Assembly (NCBI GenBank): GCA_030544235.1
Contig: CM060461.1
Span: 124,001 to 188,000 of the forward strand
DNA from: Lepturacanthus savala
Lineage: Eukaryota > Chordata > Actinopteri > Scombriformes > Trichiuridae
Direction: 5' to 3'
DNA: 64,000 nucleotides
Shown piece after piece: positions 44,838 through 59,700 of this stretch; the first letter of the stretch is position 1; each line of letters starts with the position of its first letter. Position numbers and translations under genes: made by a program. The notes under the pieces are model-generated. The model worked only from the letters and a program-made list of their open reading frames with translations, had not been told where the DNA came from and ran no database searches.

Positions 44838-45218
44838 TGAATTGTCTAGTTTTTTTTTAACTTTACTTCTCATCATTACAGACATTGATTTCAACAACAA
44901 CAACATCATTACATACTCACAATACATTTTAACTTTTAATTTAACGTTAGTATAGGCATTTCAGGCACTAGAGTGTGTTTGACCACTGTTGTTGACACAG
45001 TTGTTCTTCCTTGTACCCACTGGTGTATGTAAAGCCTTATATTTGAGATTGAACAAGGCCTTCCCATGCCTTCTTCATGAAATGATTTAAATTCATGTGG
45101 CCTTCTGTCGCCTTTGTGCTGTTCCTGTAATAACCCCAGTGGTGACCTTTATGCCAAAAGAATTTCACTTTGTTACTATAGATGTCTGGATTCTGGATGT
45201 CTGGAAAACGATATCGGA
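44838..45218. repeat. Satellite-edge sequence, copy B (SINE-free)
   Basis: Direct-orientation repeat of 15545-16167 without the SINE. It contains the empty SINE target ACTATAGATGTC at about 45174-45185 and leads straight into satellite monomers at 45219, as in copy A. Confidence 0.9.
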
Positions 45219-46586
45219 CTTTCCCAGGTGAATTTCTAATCCAAAACTATACCATTTTACATATAGTAAATGGTAAATGAGATTTTCTGTAAAAATATTG
45301 TACTGATTTAGGCCTACATAGCTTTTTGTCTTTTTGTGCTCTTCAGACCGAGAGAATGCATATGGAGCAATAAAAACTTTAAAACAAAAACCACATGAAA
45401 ACAATAGCTTTTCCAGGTGAATTTCTGATCCAAAACTATACCATTTCACGTAAAGTAAAAGTTAAATAAGATTTTCTGTAAAAATATTTTGCTGATTTAG
45501 ACGTACATGGCTTTTTACCTCATTGTGCTCTTCCGACCGAGAGAATGCATATGGAGCAATAAAAACTTTAAAACACAAACCACATGAAAACAATAGCTTT
45601 TCCAGGTGAATTTCTGATCCAAAACTATTCCATTTCACATAAAGTAAAAGGTAACTAAGATTTTCTATAAAAATATTGTACTGATTTAGGCCTACATAGC
45701 TTTTTGTATTTTTGTGCTCTTCAGACCGAGAGAATGCATATGGAGCAATAAAAACTTTAAAACTCAAACCACATGGAAATAATAGCTTTTCCAGGTGAAT
45801 TTCTGATCAAAAACTATAGCATTTCACATACAGTAAAAGGTAAATAAGATTTTCTGTAAAAATATTGTACTGATGTAGGCCTACTTAGCTTTTTGTCTTT
45901 TTGTGCTCTTCCGACCGAGAGAATGCATATGGAGCAATAAAAACTTTAAAACACAAACCACATGAAAACAATAGCTTTTCCAGGTGAATTTCTGATCCAA
46001 AACTATACCATTTCACATAAAGTAAAAGGTAAATGAGATTTTCTATAAAAATATTGTACTGATTTAAGCCTACATAGCTTTTTGTCCTTTTGTGCTCTTC
46101 AGACCGAGAGAATGCATATGGAGCAATAAAAACTTTAAAACACAAACCACATGAAAACAATAGCTTTTCCAGGTGAATTTCTGATCCAAAACTATACCAT
46201 TTCACATAAAGTAAAAGGTAAATAAGATTTTCTTTTAAAATATTTTACTGATTTAGGCCTACATAGCTTTTTGTCTTTTTGTGCTCTTCAGACCGAGATA
46301 ATGCATATGGAGCAATAAAAACTTTAAAACACAAACCACATGAAAACAATAGCTTTTCCAGGTGAATTTCTGATCCAAAACTATACCATTTTACATAAAG
46401 TAAAAGGTAAATAAGATTTTCTTTTAAAATATTTTACTGATTTAGGCCTACATAGCTTTTTTGTCTTTTTGTGCTCTTCAGACCGAGAGAATGCATATGG
46501 AGCAATAAAAACTTTAAAACACAAACCACATGAAAACAATAGCTTTTCCAGGTGAATTTCTGATCCAAAACTATACCATTTTACAT
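45219..46586 (-). repeat. 189-bp satellite array, minus-orientation block (about 7 monomers)
   Basis: Tandem monomers in reverse orientation relative to the main array. The open frame is on the minus strand (stretches 45165-45449, 45462-45767, 45885-46205) with units such as LLFSCGLCFKVFIAPYAFSR. Monomers here vary more than in the main block, as expected near an array edge. Confidence 0.96.
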
Positions 46587-46645
46587 ATTACACATTTCTA
46601 ATCAGAAATCAGAAATTCACCTGGAAAAGCTATTGTTTTCATGTG
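46539..46645. repeat. Inversion point of the satellite array
   Basis: The minus-orientation block ends near 46586 and plus-orientation monomers start near 46608. ACCTGGAAAAGCTATTG on one side is the perfect reverse complement of CAATAGCTTTTCCAGGT on the other. The roughly 20-base junction holds a small ATCAGAA duplication. Confidence 0.92.
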
Positions 46646-47533
46646 GTTTGTGTTTTAAAGTTTTTATTGCTCCATATGCATTCCCTCGGTCGGAAGAGCA
46701 CAAAAAGACAAAAAGCTATGTAGGCCTAAATCAGTACAATATTTTTACAGAAAATCTTATTTACATTTTACTAAATGTAAAATGGTATAGTTTTGGATCA
46801 GAAATTCACCTGGAAAAGCTATTGTTTTCATGTGGTTGGTGTTTTAAAGTTTTTATTGCTCCATATGCATTCTCTCGGTCTGAAGAGCACAAAAAGACAA
46901 AAAAGCTATGTAGGCCTAAATCAGAACAATATTTTTACAGGAAATTTCATTTACCTTTTACTATATGTAAAATGGTATAGTTTTGGATCAGAAATTCACC
47001 TGAAAAAGCTATTGTTTTCATGTGGTTTGTGTTTTAAAGTTTTTATTGCTCCATATGCATTCTCTCGGTCTGAAGAGCACAAAAAGACAAAAAGCTATGT
47101 AGGCCTAAATCAGTACAATATTTTCATAAAAAATCTTATTTACCTTTTACTTTATGTGAAATGGTATAGTTTTGGATCAGAAATTCACCTGGAAAAGTTA
47201 TTGTTTTCATGTGGTTTGTGTTTTAAAGTTTTTATTGCTCCATATGCATTCTCTCGGTCGGAATAGCACAAAAAGACAAAAAGATATTTAGGCCTAAATC
47301 AGTACAATATTTTTATAGAAAATCTCATTTACCTTTTACTTTATGTGAAATGGTATAGTTTTGGATCAGAAATTCACCTGGAAAAGTTATTGTTTTCATG
47401 TGGTTTGTGTTTTAAAGTTTTTATTGCTCCATATGCATTCTCTCGGTCGGAATAGCACAAAAAGACAAAAAGATATTTAGGCCTAAATCAGTACAATATT
47501 TTTATAGAAAATCTCATTTACCTTTTACTTTAT

Positions 47534-50500
47534 GTGAAATGGTATAGTTTTGGATCAGAAATTCACCTGGAAAAGTTATTTTCATGTGGTTTGTGTTTTA
47601 AAGTTTTTATTGCTCCATATGCATTCTCTCGGTCTGAAGAGCACAAAAAGACAAAATGCTATGTAGATCTAAATCAGTACAATATTTTTATAGAAAATCT
47701 TATTTACCTTTTACTTTATGTGAAATGGTATAGTTTTGGATCAGAAATTCACCTGGAAAAGTTATTGTTTTCATGTGGTTTGTGTTTTTAAGTTTTTATT
47801 GCTCCATATGCATTCTCTCGGTCTGAAGAGCACAAAAAGACAAAATGCTATGTAGATCTAAATCAGTACAATATTTTTACAGAAAATCTTATTTACATTT
47901 TACTAAATGTAAAATGGTATAGTTTTGGATCAGAAATTCACCTGGAAAAGCTATTGTTTTCATGTGGTTTGTGTTTTAAAGTTTTTATTGCTCCATATGC
48001 ATTCTCTCGGTCGGAATAGCACAAAAAGACAAAAAAATATGTAGGCCTAAATCAGTGCAATATTTTTATAGAAAATCATATTTACCTTTTACTTTATGTG
48101 AAATGGTATAGTTTTGGATCAGAAATTCACCTGGAAAAGTTATTGTTTTCATGTGGTTTGTGTTTTAAAGTTTTTATTGCTCCATATGCATTCTCTCGGT
48201 CGGAAGAGCACAAAAAGACAAAAAGCTATGTAGGCGTAAATCAGTACAATATTTTTACAGAAAATCTTATTTACCTTTTACTTTATGTGAAATGGTATAG
48301 TTTTGGATCAGAAATTCACCTGGAAAAGTTATTGTTTTCATGTGGTTTGTGTTTTAACGTTTTTATTGCTCCATATGCATTCTCTCAGTCTGAAGAGCAC
48401 AAAAAGACAAAAAGCTATGTAGGCCTAAATCAGTACAATATTTTCATAGAATATCTTATTTACCTTTTACTTTTTATGAAATGGTATAGTTTTGGATGAG
48501 AAATTCACCTGGAAAAGTTATTGTTTTCATGTGGTTTGTGTTTTAAAGTTTTTATATCTCCATATGCATTCTCTCGGTCTGAAGAGCACAAAAAGACAAA
48601 ATGCTATGTAGATCTAAATCAGTACAATATTTTTCTAGAAAATCTTATTTACCTTTTACTTTATGTGAAATGGTATAGTTTTGGATCAGAAATTCACCTG
48701 GAAAAGTTATTGTTTTCATGTGGTTTGTGTTTTAAAGTTTTTATTGCTCCATATGCATTCTCTCGGTCTGAAGAGCACAAAAAGACAAAATGCTATGTAG
48801 ATCTAAATCAGTACAATATTTTTATAGAAAATCTTATTTACCTTTTACTTTATGTGAAAATGTATAGTTTTGGATCAGAAATTCACCTGGAAAAGCTATT
48901 GTTTTCATGTGGTTTGTGTTTTAAAGTTTTTATTGCTCCATATGCATTCTCTCGGTCGGAAGAGCACAAAAAGACAAAAAGCTATGTAGGCCTAAATCAG
49001 TACAATATTTTTATAGAAAATCGTATTTACCATTTACTTCATGTGAAATGGTATAGTTTTGCATCAGAAATTCACCTGGAAAAACTATTGTTTTCATGTG
49101 GTTTGTGTTTTAAAGTTTTTATTGCTCCATATGCATTCTCTCGGTCGGAAGAGCACAAAAAGACAAAAAGATATGTAGGCCTAAATCAGTACAATATTTT
49201 TATAGAAAATCTTATTTACCTTTTAATTTATATGAAATGGTATAGTTTTGGATCAGACATTCAACTGGAAAAGTTATTGTTTTCATGTGGTTTGTGTTTT
49301 AAAGTTTTTATTGCTCCATATGCATTCTCTCGGTCGGAAGAGCACAAAAAGACAAAAAGCTATGTAGGCCTAAATCAGTACAATATTTTTACAGAAAATC
49401 TTATTTACCTTTTACTTTATGTGAAATGGTATAGTTTTGGATCAGAAATTCACCTGGAAAAGTTATTGTTTTCATGTGGTTTGTGTTTTAAAGTTTTTAT
49501 TGCTCCATATGCATTCTCTCGGTCTGAAGAGCACAAAAAGACAAAATGCTATGTAGAACTAAATCAGTACAATATTTTTATAGAAAATCTTATTTACCTT
49601 TTACTAAATGTAAAATGGTATAGTTTTGGATCAGAAATTCACCTGGAAAAGCTATTGTTTTCATGTGGTTTGTGTTTTAAAGTTTTTATTGCTCCATATG
49701 CATTCTCTCGGTCGGAATAGCACAAAAAGACAAAAAAATATGTAGGCGTAAATCAGTACAATATTTTTACAGAAAATCTTATTTACCTTTTACTTTATGT
49801 GAAATGGTATAGTTTTGGATCAGAAATTCACCTGGAAAAGTTATTGTTTTCATGTGGTTTGTGTTTTAAAGTTTTTATTGCTCCATATGCATTCTCTCGG
49901 TCTGAAGAGCACAAAAAGACAAAATGCTATGTAGATCTAAATCAGTACAATATTTTTATAGAAAATCTTATTTACCTTTTACTTTATGTGAAATGGTATA
50001 GTTTTGGATCAGAAATTCACCTGGAAAAGTTATTGTTTTCATGTGGTTTGTGTTTTTAAGTTTTTATTGCTCCATATGCATTCTCTCGGTCTGAAGAGCA
50101 CAAAAAGACAAAATGCTATGTAGATCTAAATCAGTACAATATTTTTACAGAAAATCTTATTTACATTTTACTAAATGTAAAATGGTATAGTTTTGGATCA
50201 GAAATTCACCTGGAAAAGCTATTGTTTTCATGTGGTTTGTGTTTTAAAGTTTTTATTGCTCCATATGCATTCTCTCGGTCGGAATAGCACAAAAAGACAA
50301 AAAAATATGTAGGCCTAAATCAGTACAATATTTTTATAGAAAATCATATTTACCTTTTACTTTATGTGAAATGGTATAGTTTTGGATCAGAAATTCACCT
50401 GGAAAAGTTATTGTTTTCATGTGGTTTGTGTTTTAAAGTTTTTATTGCTCCATATGCATTCTCTCGGTCGGAAGAGCACAAAAAGACAAAAAGCTATGTA

Positions 50501-52066
50501 GGCGTAAATCAGTACAATATTTTTACAGAAAATCTTATTTACCTTTTACTTTATGTGAAATGGTATAGTTTTGGATCAGAAATTCACCTGGAAAAGTTAT
50601 TGTTTTCATGTGGTTTGTGTTTTAACGTTTTTATTGCTCCATATGCATTCTCTCAGTCTGAAGAGCACAAAAAGACAAAAAGCTATGTAGGCCTAAATCA
50701 GTACAATATTTTCATAGAATATCTTATTTACCTTTTACTTTTTATGAAATGGTATAGTTTTGGATGAGAAATTCACCTGGAAAAGTTATTGTTTTCATGT
50801 GGTTTGTGTTTTAAAGTTTTTATAGCTCCATATGCATTCTCTCGGTCTGAAGAGCACAAAAAGACAAAATGCTATGTAGATCTAAATCAGTACAATATTT
50901 TTCTAGAAAATCTCATTTACCTTTTACTTTATGTGAAATGGTATAGTTTTGGATCAGAAATTCACCTGGAAAAGTTATTGTTTTCATGTGGTTTGTGTTT
51001 TAAAGTTTTTATTGCTCCATATGCATTCTCTCGGTCTGAAGAGCACAAAAAGACAAAATGCTATGTAGATCTAAATCAGTACAATATTTTTATAGAAAAT
51101 CTTATTTACCTTTTACTTTATGTGAAAATGTATAGTTTTGGATCAGAAATTCACCTGGAAAAGCTATTGTTTTCATGTGGTTTGTGTTTTAAAGTTTTTA
51201 TTGCTCCATATGCATTCTCTCGGTCGGAAGAGCACAAAAAGACAAAAAGCTATGTAGGCCTAAATCAGTACAATATTTTTATAGAAAATCGTATTTACCA
51301 TTTACTTCATGTGAAATGGTATAGTTTTGCATCAGAAATTCACCTGGAAAAACTATTGTTTTCATGTGGTTTGTGTTTTAAAGTTTTTATTGCTCCATAT
51401 GCATTCTCTCGGTCGGAAGAGCACAAAAAGACAAAAAGATATGTAGGCCTAAATCAGTACAATATTTTTATAGAAAATCTTATTTACCTTTTAATTTATA
51501 TGAAATGGTATAGTTTTGGATCAGACATTCAACTGGAAAAGTTATTGTTTTCATGTGGTTTGTGTTTTAAAGTTTTTATTGCTCCATATGCATTCTCTCG
51601 GTCGGAAGAGCACAAAAAGACAAAAAGCTATGTAGGCCTAAATCAGTACAATATTTTTACAGAAAATCTTATTTACCTTTTACTTTATGTGAAATGGTAT
51701 AGTTTTGGATCAGAAATTCACCTGGAAAAGTTATTGTTTTCATGTGGTTTGTGTTTTAAAGTTTTTATTGCTCCATATGCATTCTCTCGGTCTGAAGAGC
51801 ACAAAAAGACAAAATGCTATGTAGAACTAAATCAGTACAATATTTTTATAGAAAATCTTATTTACCTTTTACTAAATGTAAAATGGTATAGTTTTGGATC
51901 AGAAATTCACCTGGAAAAGCTATTGTTTTCATGTGGTTTGTGTTTTAAAGTTTTTATTGCTCCATATGCATTCTCTCGGTCGGAATAGCACAAAAAGACA
52001 AAAAAATATGTAGGCGTAAATCAGTACAATATTTTTACAGAAAATCTTATTTACCTTTTACTTTAT
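47534..52066 (+). repeat. Higher-order repeat, 12 monomers, two copies
   Basis: Copy 1 is 47534-49798 (2265 bp) and copy 2 is 49799-52066 (2268 bp, 12 x 189). Open stretches 48098-48499/50366-50767 and 48521-49720/50789-51988 correspond exactly. Copy 1 has a 3-bp deletion near 47578. The copies differ at only a few bases by eye, for example near 48553/50822 and 48643/50911. Confidence 0.9.
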
Positions 52067-53767
52067 GTGAAATGGTATAGTTTTGGATCAGAAATTCACC
52101 TGGAAAAGTTATTGTTTTCATGTGGTTTGTGTTTTAAAGTTTTTATTGCTCCATATGCATTCTCTCGGTCTGAAGAGCACAAAAAGACAAAATGCTATGT
52201 AGATCTAAATCAGTACAATATTTTTATAGAAAATCTTATTTACCTTTTACTTTATGTGAAAATGTATAGTTTTGGATCAGAAATTCACCTGGAAAAGCTA
52301 TTGTTTTCATGTGGTTTGTGTTTTAAAGTTTTTATTGCTCCATATGCATTCTCTCGGTCGGAAGAGCACAAAAAGACAAAAAGCTATGTAGGCCTAAATC
52401 AGTACAATATTTTTATAGAAAATCGTATTTACCTTTTACTTCATGTGAAATGGTATAGTTTTGGATCAGAAATTCACCTGGACAAACTATTGTTTTCATG
52501 TGGTTTGTGTTTTAAAGTTTTTATTGCTCCATATGCATTCTCTCGGTCGGAAGAGCACAAAAAGACAAAAAGCTATGTAGGCGTAAATCAGTACAATATT
52601 TTTACAGAAAATCGTATTTACCTTTTACTTTATGTGAAATGGTATAGTTTTGGATCAGAAATTCACCTGGAAAAGTTATTGTTTTCATGTGGTTTGTGTT
52701 TTAAAGTTTTTATTGCTCCATATGCATTCTCTCGGTCTGAAGAGCACAAAAAGACAAAATGCTATGTAGATCTAAATCAGTACAATATTTTTATAGAAAA
52801 TCTTATTTACCTTTTACTTTATGTGAAAATGTATAGTTTTGGATCAGAAATTCACCTGGAAAAGCTATTGTTTTCATGTGGTTTGTGTTTTAAAGTTTTT
52901 ATTGCTCCATATGCATTCTCTCGGTCGGAAGAGCACAAAAAGACAAAAAGCTATGTAGGCCTAAATCAGTACAATATTTTTATAGAAAATCGTATTTACC
53001 TTTTACTTCATGTGAAATGGTATAGTTTTGGATCAGAAATTCACCTGGACAAACTATTGTTTTCATGTGGTTTGTGTTTTAAAGTTTTTATTGCTCCATA
53101 TGCATTCTCTCGGTCGGAAGAGCACAAAAAGACAAAAAGCTATGTAGGCGTAAATCAGTACAATATTTTTACAGAAAATCGTATTTACCTTTTACTTTAT
53201 GTGAAATGGTATAGTTTTGGATCAGAAATTCACCTGGAAAAGTTATTGTTTTCATGTGGTTTGTGTTTTAAAGTTTTTATTGCTCCATATGCATTCTCTC
53301 GGTCTGAAGAGCACAAAAAGACAAAATGCTATGTAGATCTAAATCAGTACAATATTTTTATAGAAAATCTTATTTACCTTTTACTTCATGTGAAAATGTA
53401 TAGTTTTGGATCAGAAATTCACCTGGAAAAGCTATTGTTTTCATGTGGTTTGTGTTTTAAAGTTTTTATTGCTCCATATGCATTCTCTCGGTCGGAAGAG
53501 CACAAAAAGACAAAAAGCTATGTAGGCCTAAATCAGTACAATATTTTTATAGAAAATCGTATTTACCTTTTACTTCATGAGAAATGGTATAGTTTTGGAT
53601 CAGAAATTCAACTGGAAAAGTTATTGTTTTCATGTGGTTTGTGTTTTAAAGTTTTTATTGCTCCATATGCATTCTCTCGGTCGGAAGAGCACAAAAAGAC
53701 AAAAAGCTATGTAGGCCTAAATCAGTACAATATTTTTACAGAAAATCTTATTTACATTTTACTAAAT
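52067..53767 (+). repeat. Higher-order repeat, 3 monomers, three copies
   Basis: A 567-bp unit made of three monomer variants (distinguished by CYVDLNQYN, SYVGLNQYN and SYVGVNQYN) recurs from 52067, 52634 and 53201. The last copy diverges toward its end. Confidence 0.85.
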
Positions 53768-56750
53768 GTAAAATGGTATAGTTTTGGATCAGAAATTCAC
53801 CTGGAAAAGCTATTGTTTTCATGTGGTTTGTGTTTTAAAGTTTTTATTGCTCCATATGCATTCTCTCGGTCGGAATAGCACAAAAAGACAAAAAAATATG
53901 TAGGCCTAAATCAGTACAATATTTTTATAGAAAATCATATTTACCTTTTACTTTATGTGAAATGGTATCGTTTTGGATCAGAAATTCACCTGGAAAAGTT
54001 ATTGTTTTCATGTGGTTTGTGTGTTAAAGTTTTTATTGCTCCATATGCATTCTCTCAGTCTGAAGAGCACAAAAAGACAAAAAGCTATGTAGGCCTAAAT
54101 CAGTACAATATTTTCATAGAATATCTTATTTACCTTTTACTTTTTATGAAATGGTATAGTTTTGGATGAGAAATTCACCTGGAAAAGTTATTGTTTTCAT
54201 GTGGTTTGTGTTTTAAAGTTTTTATTGCTCCATGTGCATTCTCTCGGTCTGAAGAGCACAAAAAGACAAAATGCTATGTAGATCTAAATCAGTACAATAT
54301 TTTTATAGAAAATCTTATTTACCTTTTACTTTATGTGAAATGGTATAGTTTTGGATCAGAAATTCACCTGGAAAAGTTATTGTTTTCATGTGGTTTGTGT
54401 TTTAAAGTTTTTATTGCTCCATATGCATTCTCTCGGTCTGAAGAGCACAAAAAGACAAAATGCTATGTAGATCTAAATCAGTACAATATTTTTATAGAAA
54501 ATCTTATTTACCTTTTACTTTATGTGAAAATGTATAGTTTTGGATCAGAAATTCACCTGGAAAAGCTATTGTTTTCATGTGGTTTGTGTTTTAAAGTTTT
54601 TATTGCTCCATATGCATTCTCTCGGTCGGAAGAGCACAAAAAGACAAAAAGCTATGTAGGCCTAAATCAGTACAATATTTTTATAGAAAATCGTATTTAC
54701 CTTTTACTTCATGTGAAATGGTATAGTTTTGGATCAGAAATTCACCTGGAAAAACTATTGTTTTCATGTGGTTTGTGTTTTAAAGTTTTTATTGCTCCAT
54801 ATGCATTCTCTCGGTCTGAAGAGCACAAAAAGACAAAATGCTATGTAGAACTAAATCAGTACAATATTTTTATAGAAAATCTTATTTACCTTTTACTAAA
54901 TGTAAAATGGTATAGTTTTGGATCAGAAATTCACCTGGAAAAGCTATTGTTTTCATGTGGTTTGTGTTTTAAAGTTTTTATTGCTCCATATGCATTCTCT
55001 CGGTCGGAATAGCACAAAAAGACAAAAAAATATGTAGGCGTAAATCAGTACAATATTTTTACAGAAAATCTTATTTACCTTTTACTTTATGTGAAATGGT
55101 ATAGTTTTGGATCAGAAATTCACCTGGAAAAGTTATTGTTTTCATGTGGTTTGTGTTTTAAAGTTTTTATTGCTCCATATGCTTTCTCTCGGTCTGAAGA
55201 GCACAAAAAGACAAAATGCTATGTAGATCTAAATCAGTACAATATTTTTATAGAAAATCTTATTTACCTTTTACTTCATGGGAAAATGTATAGTTTTGGA
55301 TCAGAAATTCACCTGGAAAAGCTATTGTTTTCATGTGGTTTGTGTTTTAAAGTTTTTATTGCTCCATATGCATTCTCTCGGTCGGAAGAGCACAAAAAGA
55401 CAAAAAGCTATGTAGGCCTAAATCAGTACAATATTTTTATAGAAAATCGTATTTACCTTTTACTTCATGAGAAATGGTATAGTTTTGGATCAGAAATTCA
55501 ACTGGAAAAGTTATTGTTTTCATGTGGTTTGTGTTTTAAAGTTTTTATTGCTCCATATGCATTCTCTCGGTCGGAAGAGCACAAAAAGACAAAAAGCTAT
55601 GTAGGCCTAAATCAGTACAATATTTTTACAGAAAATCTTATTTACATTTTACTAAATGTAAAATGGTATAGTTTTGGATCAGAAATTCACCTGGAAAAGT
55701 TATTGTTTTCATGTGGTTTGTGTGTTAAAGTTTTTATTGCTCCATATGCATTCTCTCAGTCTGAAGAGCACAAAAAGACAAAAAGCTATGTAGGCCTAAA
55801 TCAGTACAATATTTTCATAGAATATCTTATTTACCTTTTACTTTTTATGAAATGGTATAGTTTTGGATGAGAAATTCACCTGGAAAAGTTATTGTTTTCA
55901 TGTGGTTTGTGTTTTAAAGTTTTTATTGCTCCATATGAATTCTCTCGGTCTGAAGAGCACAAAAAGACAAAATGCTATGTAGATCTAAATCAGTACAATA
56001 TTTTTATAGAAAATCTTATTTACCTTTTACTTTATGTGAAATGGTATAGTTTTGGATCAGAAATTCACCTGGAAAAGTTATTGTTTTCATGTGGTTTGTG
56101 TTTTAAAGTTTTTATTGCTCCATATGCATTCTCTCGGTCTGAAGAGCACAAAAAGACAAAATGCTATGTAGATCTAAATCAGTACAATATTTTTATAGAA
56201 AATCTTATTTACCTTTTACTTTATGTGAAAATGTATAGTTTTGGATCAGAAATTCACCTGGAAAAGCTATTGTTTTCATGTGGTTTGTGTTTTAAAGTTT
56301 TTATTGCTCCATATGCATTCTCTCGGTCGGAAGAGCACAAAAAGACAAAAAGCTATGTAGGCCTAAATCAGTACAATATTTTTATAGAAAATCGTATTTA
56401 CCTTTTACTTCATGTGAAATGGTATAGTTTTGGATCAGAAATTCACCTGGAAAAACTATTGTTTTCATGTGGTTTGTGTTTTAAAGTTTTTATTGCTCCA
56501 TATGCATTCTCTCGGTCGGAAGAGCACAAAAAGACAAAAAGCTATGTAGGCGTAAATCAGTACAATATTTTTACAGAAAGTCGTATTTACCTTTTACTTT
56601 ATGTGAAATGGTATAGTTTTGGATCAGAAATTCACCTGGAAAAGTTATTGTTTTCATGTGGTTTGTGTTTTAAAGTTTTTATTGCTCCATATGCATTCTC
56701 TCGGTCTGAAGAGCACAAAAAGACAAAATGCTATGTAGATCTAAATCAGT

Positions 56751-59700
56751 ACAATATTTTTATAGAAAATCTTATTTACCTTTTACTTCATGTGAAAATG
56801 TATAGTTTTGGATCATAAATTCACCTGGAAAAGCTATTGTTTTCATGTGGTTTGTGTTTTAAAGTTTTTATTGCTCCATATGCATTCTCTCGGTCGGAAG
56901 AGCACAAAAAGACAAAAAGCTATGTAGGCCTAAATCAGTACAATATTTTTATAGAAAATCATATTTACCTTTTACTTCATGTGAAATGGTATAGTTTTGG
57001 ATCAGAAATTCAACTGGAAAAGTTATTGTTTTTATGTGGTTTGTGTTTTAAAGTTTTTATTGCTCCATATACATTCTCTCGGTCGGAAGAGCACAAAAAG
57101 ACAAAAAGCTATGTAGGCCTAAATCAGTACAATATTTTTACAGAAAATCTTATTTACATTTTACTAAATGTAAAATGGTATAGTTTTGGATCAGAAATTC
57201 ACCTGGAAAAGCTATTGTTTTCATGTGGTTTGTGTTTTAAAGTTTTTATTGCTCCATATGCATTCTCTCGGTCGGAATAGCACAAAAAGACAAAAAAATA
57301 TGTAGGCCTAAATCAGTACAATATTTTTTATAGAAAATCATATTTACCTTTTACTTTATGTGAAATGGTATAGTTTTGGATCAGAAATTCACCTGGAAAA
57401 GTTATTGTTTTCATGTGGTTTGTGTTTTAAAGTTTTTATTGCTCCATATGCATTCTCTCGGTCTGAAGAGCACAAAAAGACAAAATGCTATGTAGATCTA
57501 AATCAGTACAATATTTTTATAGAAAATCTTATTTACCTTTTACTTTATGTGAAATGGTATAGTTTTGGATCAGAAATTCACCTGGAAGAGCTATTGTTTT
57601 CATGTGGTTTGTGTTTTAAAGTTTTTATTGCTCCATATGCATTCTCTCGGTCGGAATAGCACAAAAAGACAAAAAAATATGTAGGCCTAAATCAGTACAA
57701 TATTTTTATAGAAAATCATGTTTACCTTTTACTTTATGTGAAATGGTATAGTTTTGGATCAGAAATTCACCTGGAAAAGTTATTGTTTTCATGTGGTTTG
57801 TGTTTTAAAGTTTTTATTGCTCAATATGCATTCTCTCGGTCGCAAGAGCACAAAAAGACAAAAAGCTATGTAGGCGTAAATCAGTACAATATTTTTACAG
57901 AAAATCTTATTTACCTTTTACTTTATGTGAAATGGTATAGTTTTGGATCAGAAATTCACCTGGAAAAGTTATTGTTTTCATGTGGTTTGTGTTTTAAAGT
58001 TTTTATTGCTCCATATGCATTCTCTCAGTCTGAAGAGCACAAAAAGACAAAAAGCTATGTAGGCCTAAATCAGTACAATATTTTCATAGAATATCTTATT
58101 TACCTTTTACTTTTTATGAAATGGTATAGTTTTGGATCAGAAATTCACCTGGAAAAGTTATTGTTTTCATGTGGTTTGTGTTTTAAAGTTTTTATTGCTC
58201 CATATGCATTCTCTCGGTCTGAAGAGCACAAAAAGACAAAAAGCTATGTAGGCCTAAATCAGTACAATATTTTCATAGAATATCTTATTTACCTTTTACT
58301 TTTTATGAAATGGTATAGTTTTGGATCAGAAATTCACCTGGAAAAGTTATTGTTTTCATGTGGTTTGTGTTTTAAAGTTTTTATTGCTCCATATGCATTC
58401 TCTCGGTCTGAAGAGCACAAAAAGACAAAAAGCTATGTAGATCTAAATCAGTACAATATTTTCATAGAAAATCTTATTTACCTTTTACTTTATGTGAAAT
58501 GGTATAGTTTTGGATCAGAAATTCACCTGGAAAAGTTATTGTTTTCCTGTGGTTTGTGTTTTAAAGTTTTTATTGCTCCATATGCATTCTCTCGGTCTGA
58601 AGAGCACAAAAAGACAAAATGCTATGTAGATCTAAATCAGTACAATATTTTCATAGAATATCTTATTTACCTTTTACTTTTTATGAAATGGTATAGTTTT
58701 GGATGAGAAATTCACCTGGAAAAGTTATTGTTTTCATGTGGTTTGTGTTTTAAAGTTTTTATTGCTCCATATGCATTCTCTCGGTCTGAAGAGCACAAAA
58801 AGACAAAATGCTATGTAGATCTAAATCAGTACAATATTTTTCTAGAAAATCTTATTTACCTTTTACTTTATGTGAAATGGTATAGTTTTGGATCAGAAAT
58901 TCACCTGGAAAAGTTATTGTTTTCATGTGGTTTGTGTTTTAAAGTTTTTATTGCTCCATATGAATTCTCTCGGTCTGAAGAGCACAAAAAGACAAAATGC
59001 TATGTAGATCTAAATCAGTACAATATTTTTATAGAAAATCTTATTTACCTTTTACTTTATGTGAAAATGTATAGTTTTGGATCAGAAATTCACCTGGAAA
59101 AGCTATTGTTTTCATGTGGTTTGTGTTTTAAAGTTTTTATTGCTCTATATGCATTCTCTCGGTCGGAAGAGCACAAAAAGACAAAAAGCTATGTAGGCCT
59201 AAATCAGTACAATATTTTTATAGAAAATCGTATTTACCATTTACTTCATGTGAAATGGTATAGTTTTGCATCAGAAATTCACCTGGAAAAACTATTGTTT
59301 TCATGTGGTTTGTGTTTTAAAGTTTTTATTGCTCCATATGCATTCTCTCGGTCGGAAGAGCACAAAAAGACAAAAAGCTATGTAGGCCTAAATCAGTACA
59401 ATATTTTTATAGAAAATCATATTTACCTTTTACTTCATGTGAAATGGTAAAGTTTTGCATCAGAAATTCACCTGGAAAAACTATTGTTTTCATGTGGTTT
59501 GTGTTTTAAAGTTTTTATTGCTCCATATGCATTCTCTCGGTCAGAAGAGCACAAAAAGACAAAAAGATATGTAGGCCTAAATCAGTACAATATTTTTATA
59601 GAAAATCTTATTTACCTTTTAATTTATGTGAAATGGTATAGTTTTGGATCAGAAATTCAACTGGAAAAGTTATTGTTTTCATGTGGTTTGTGTTTTAAAG

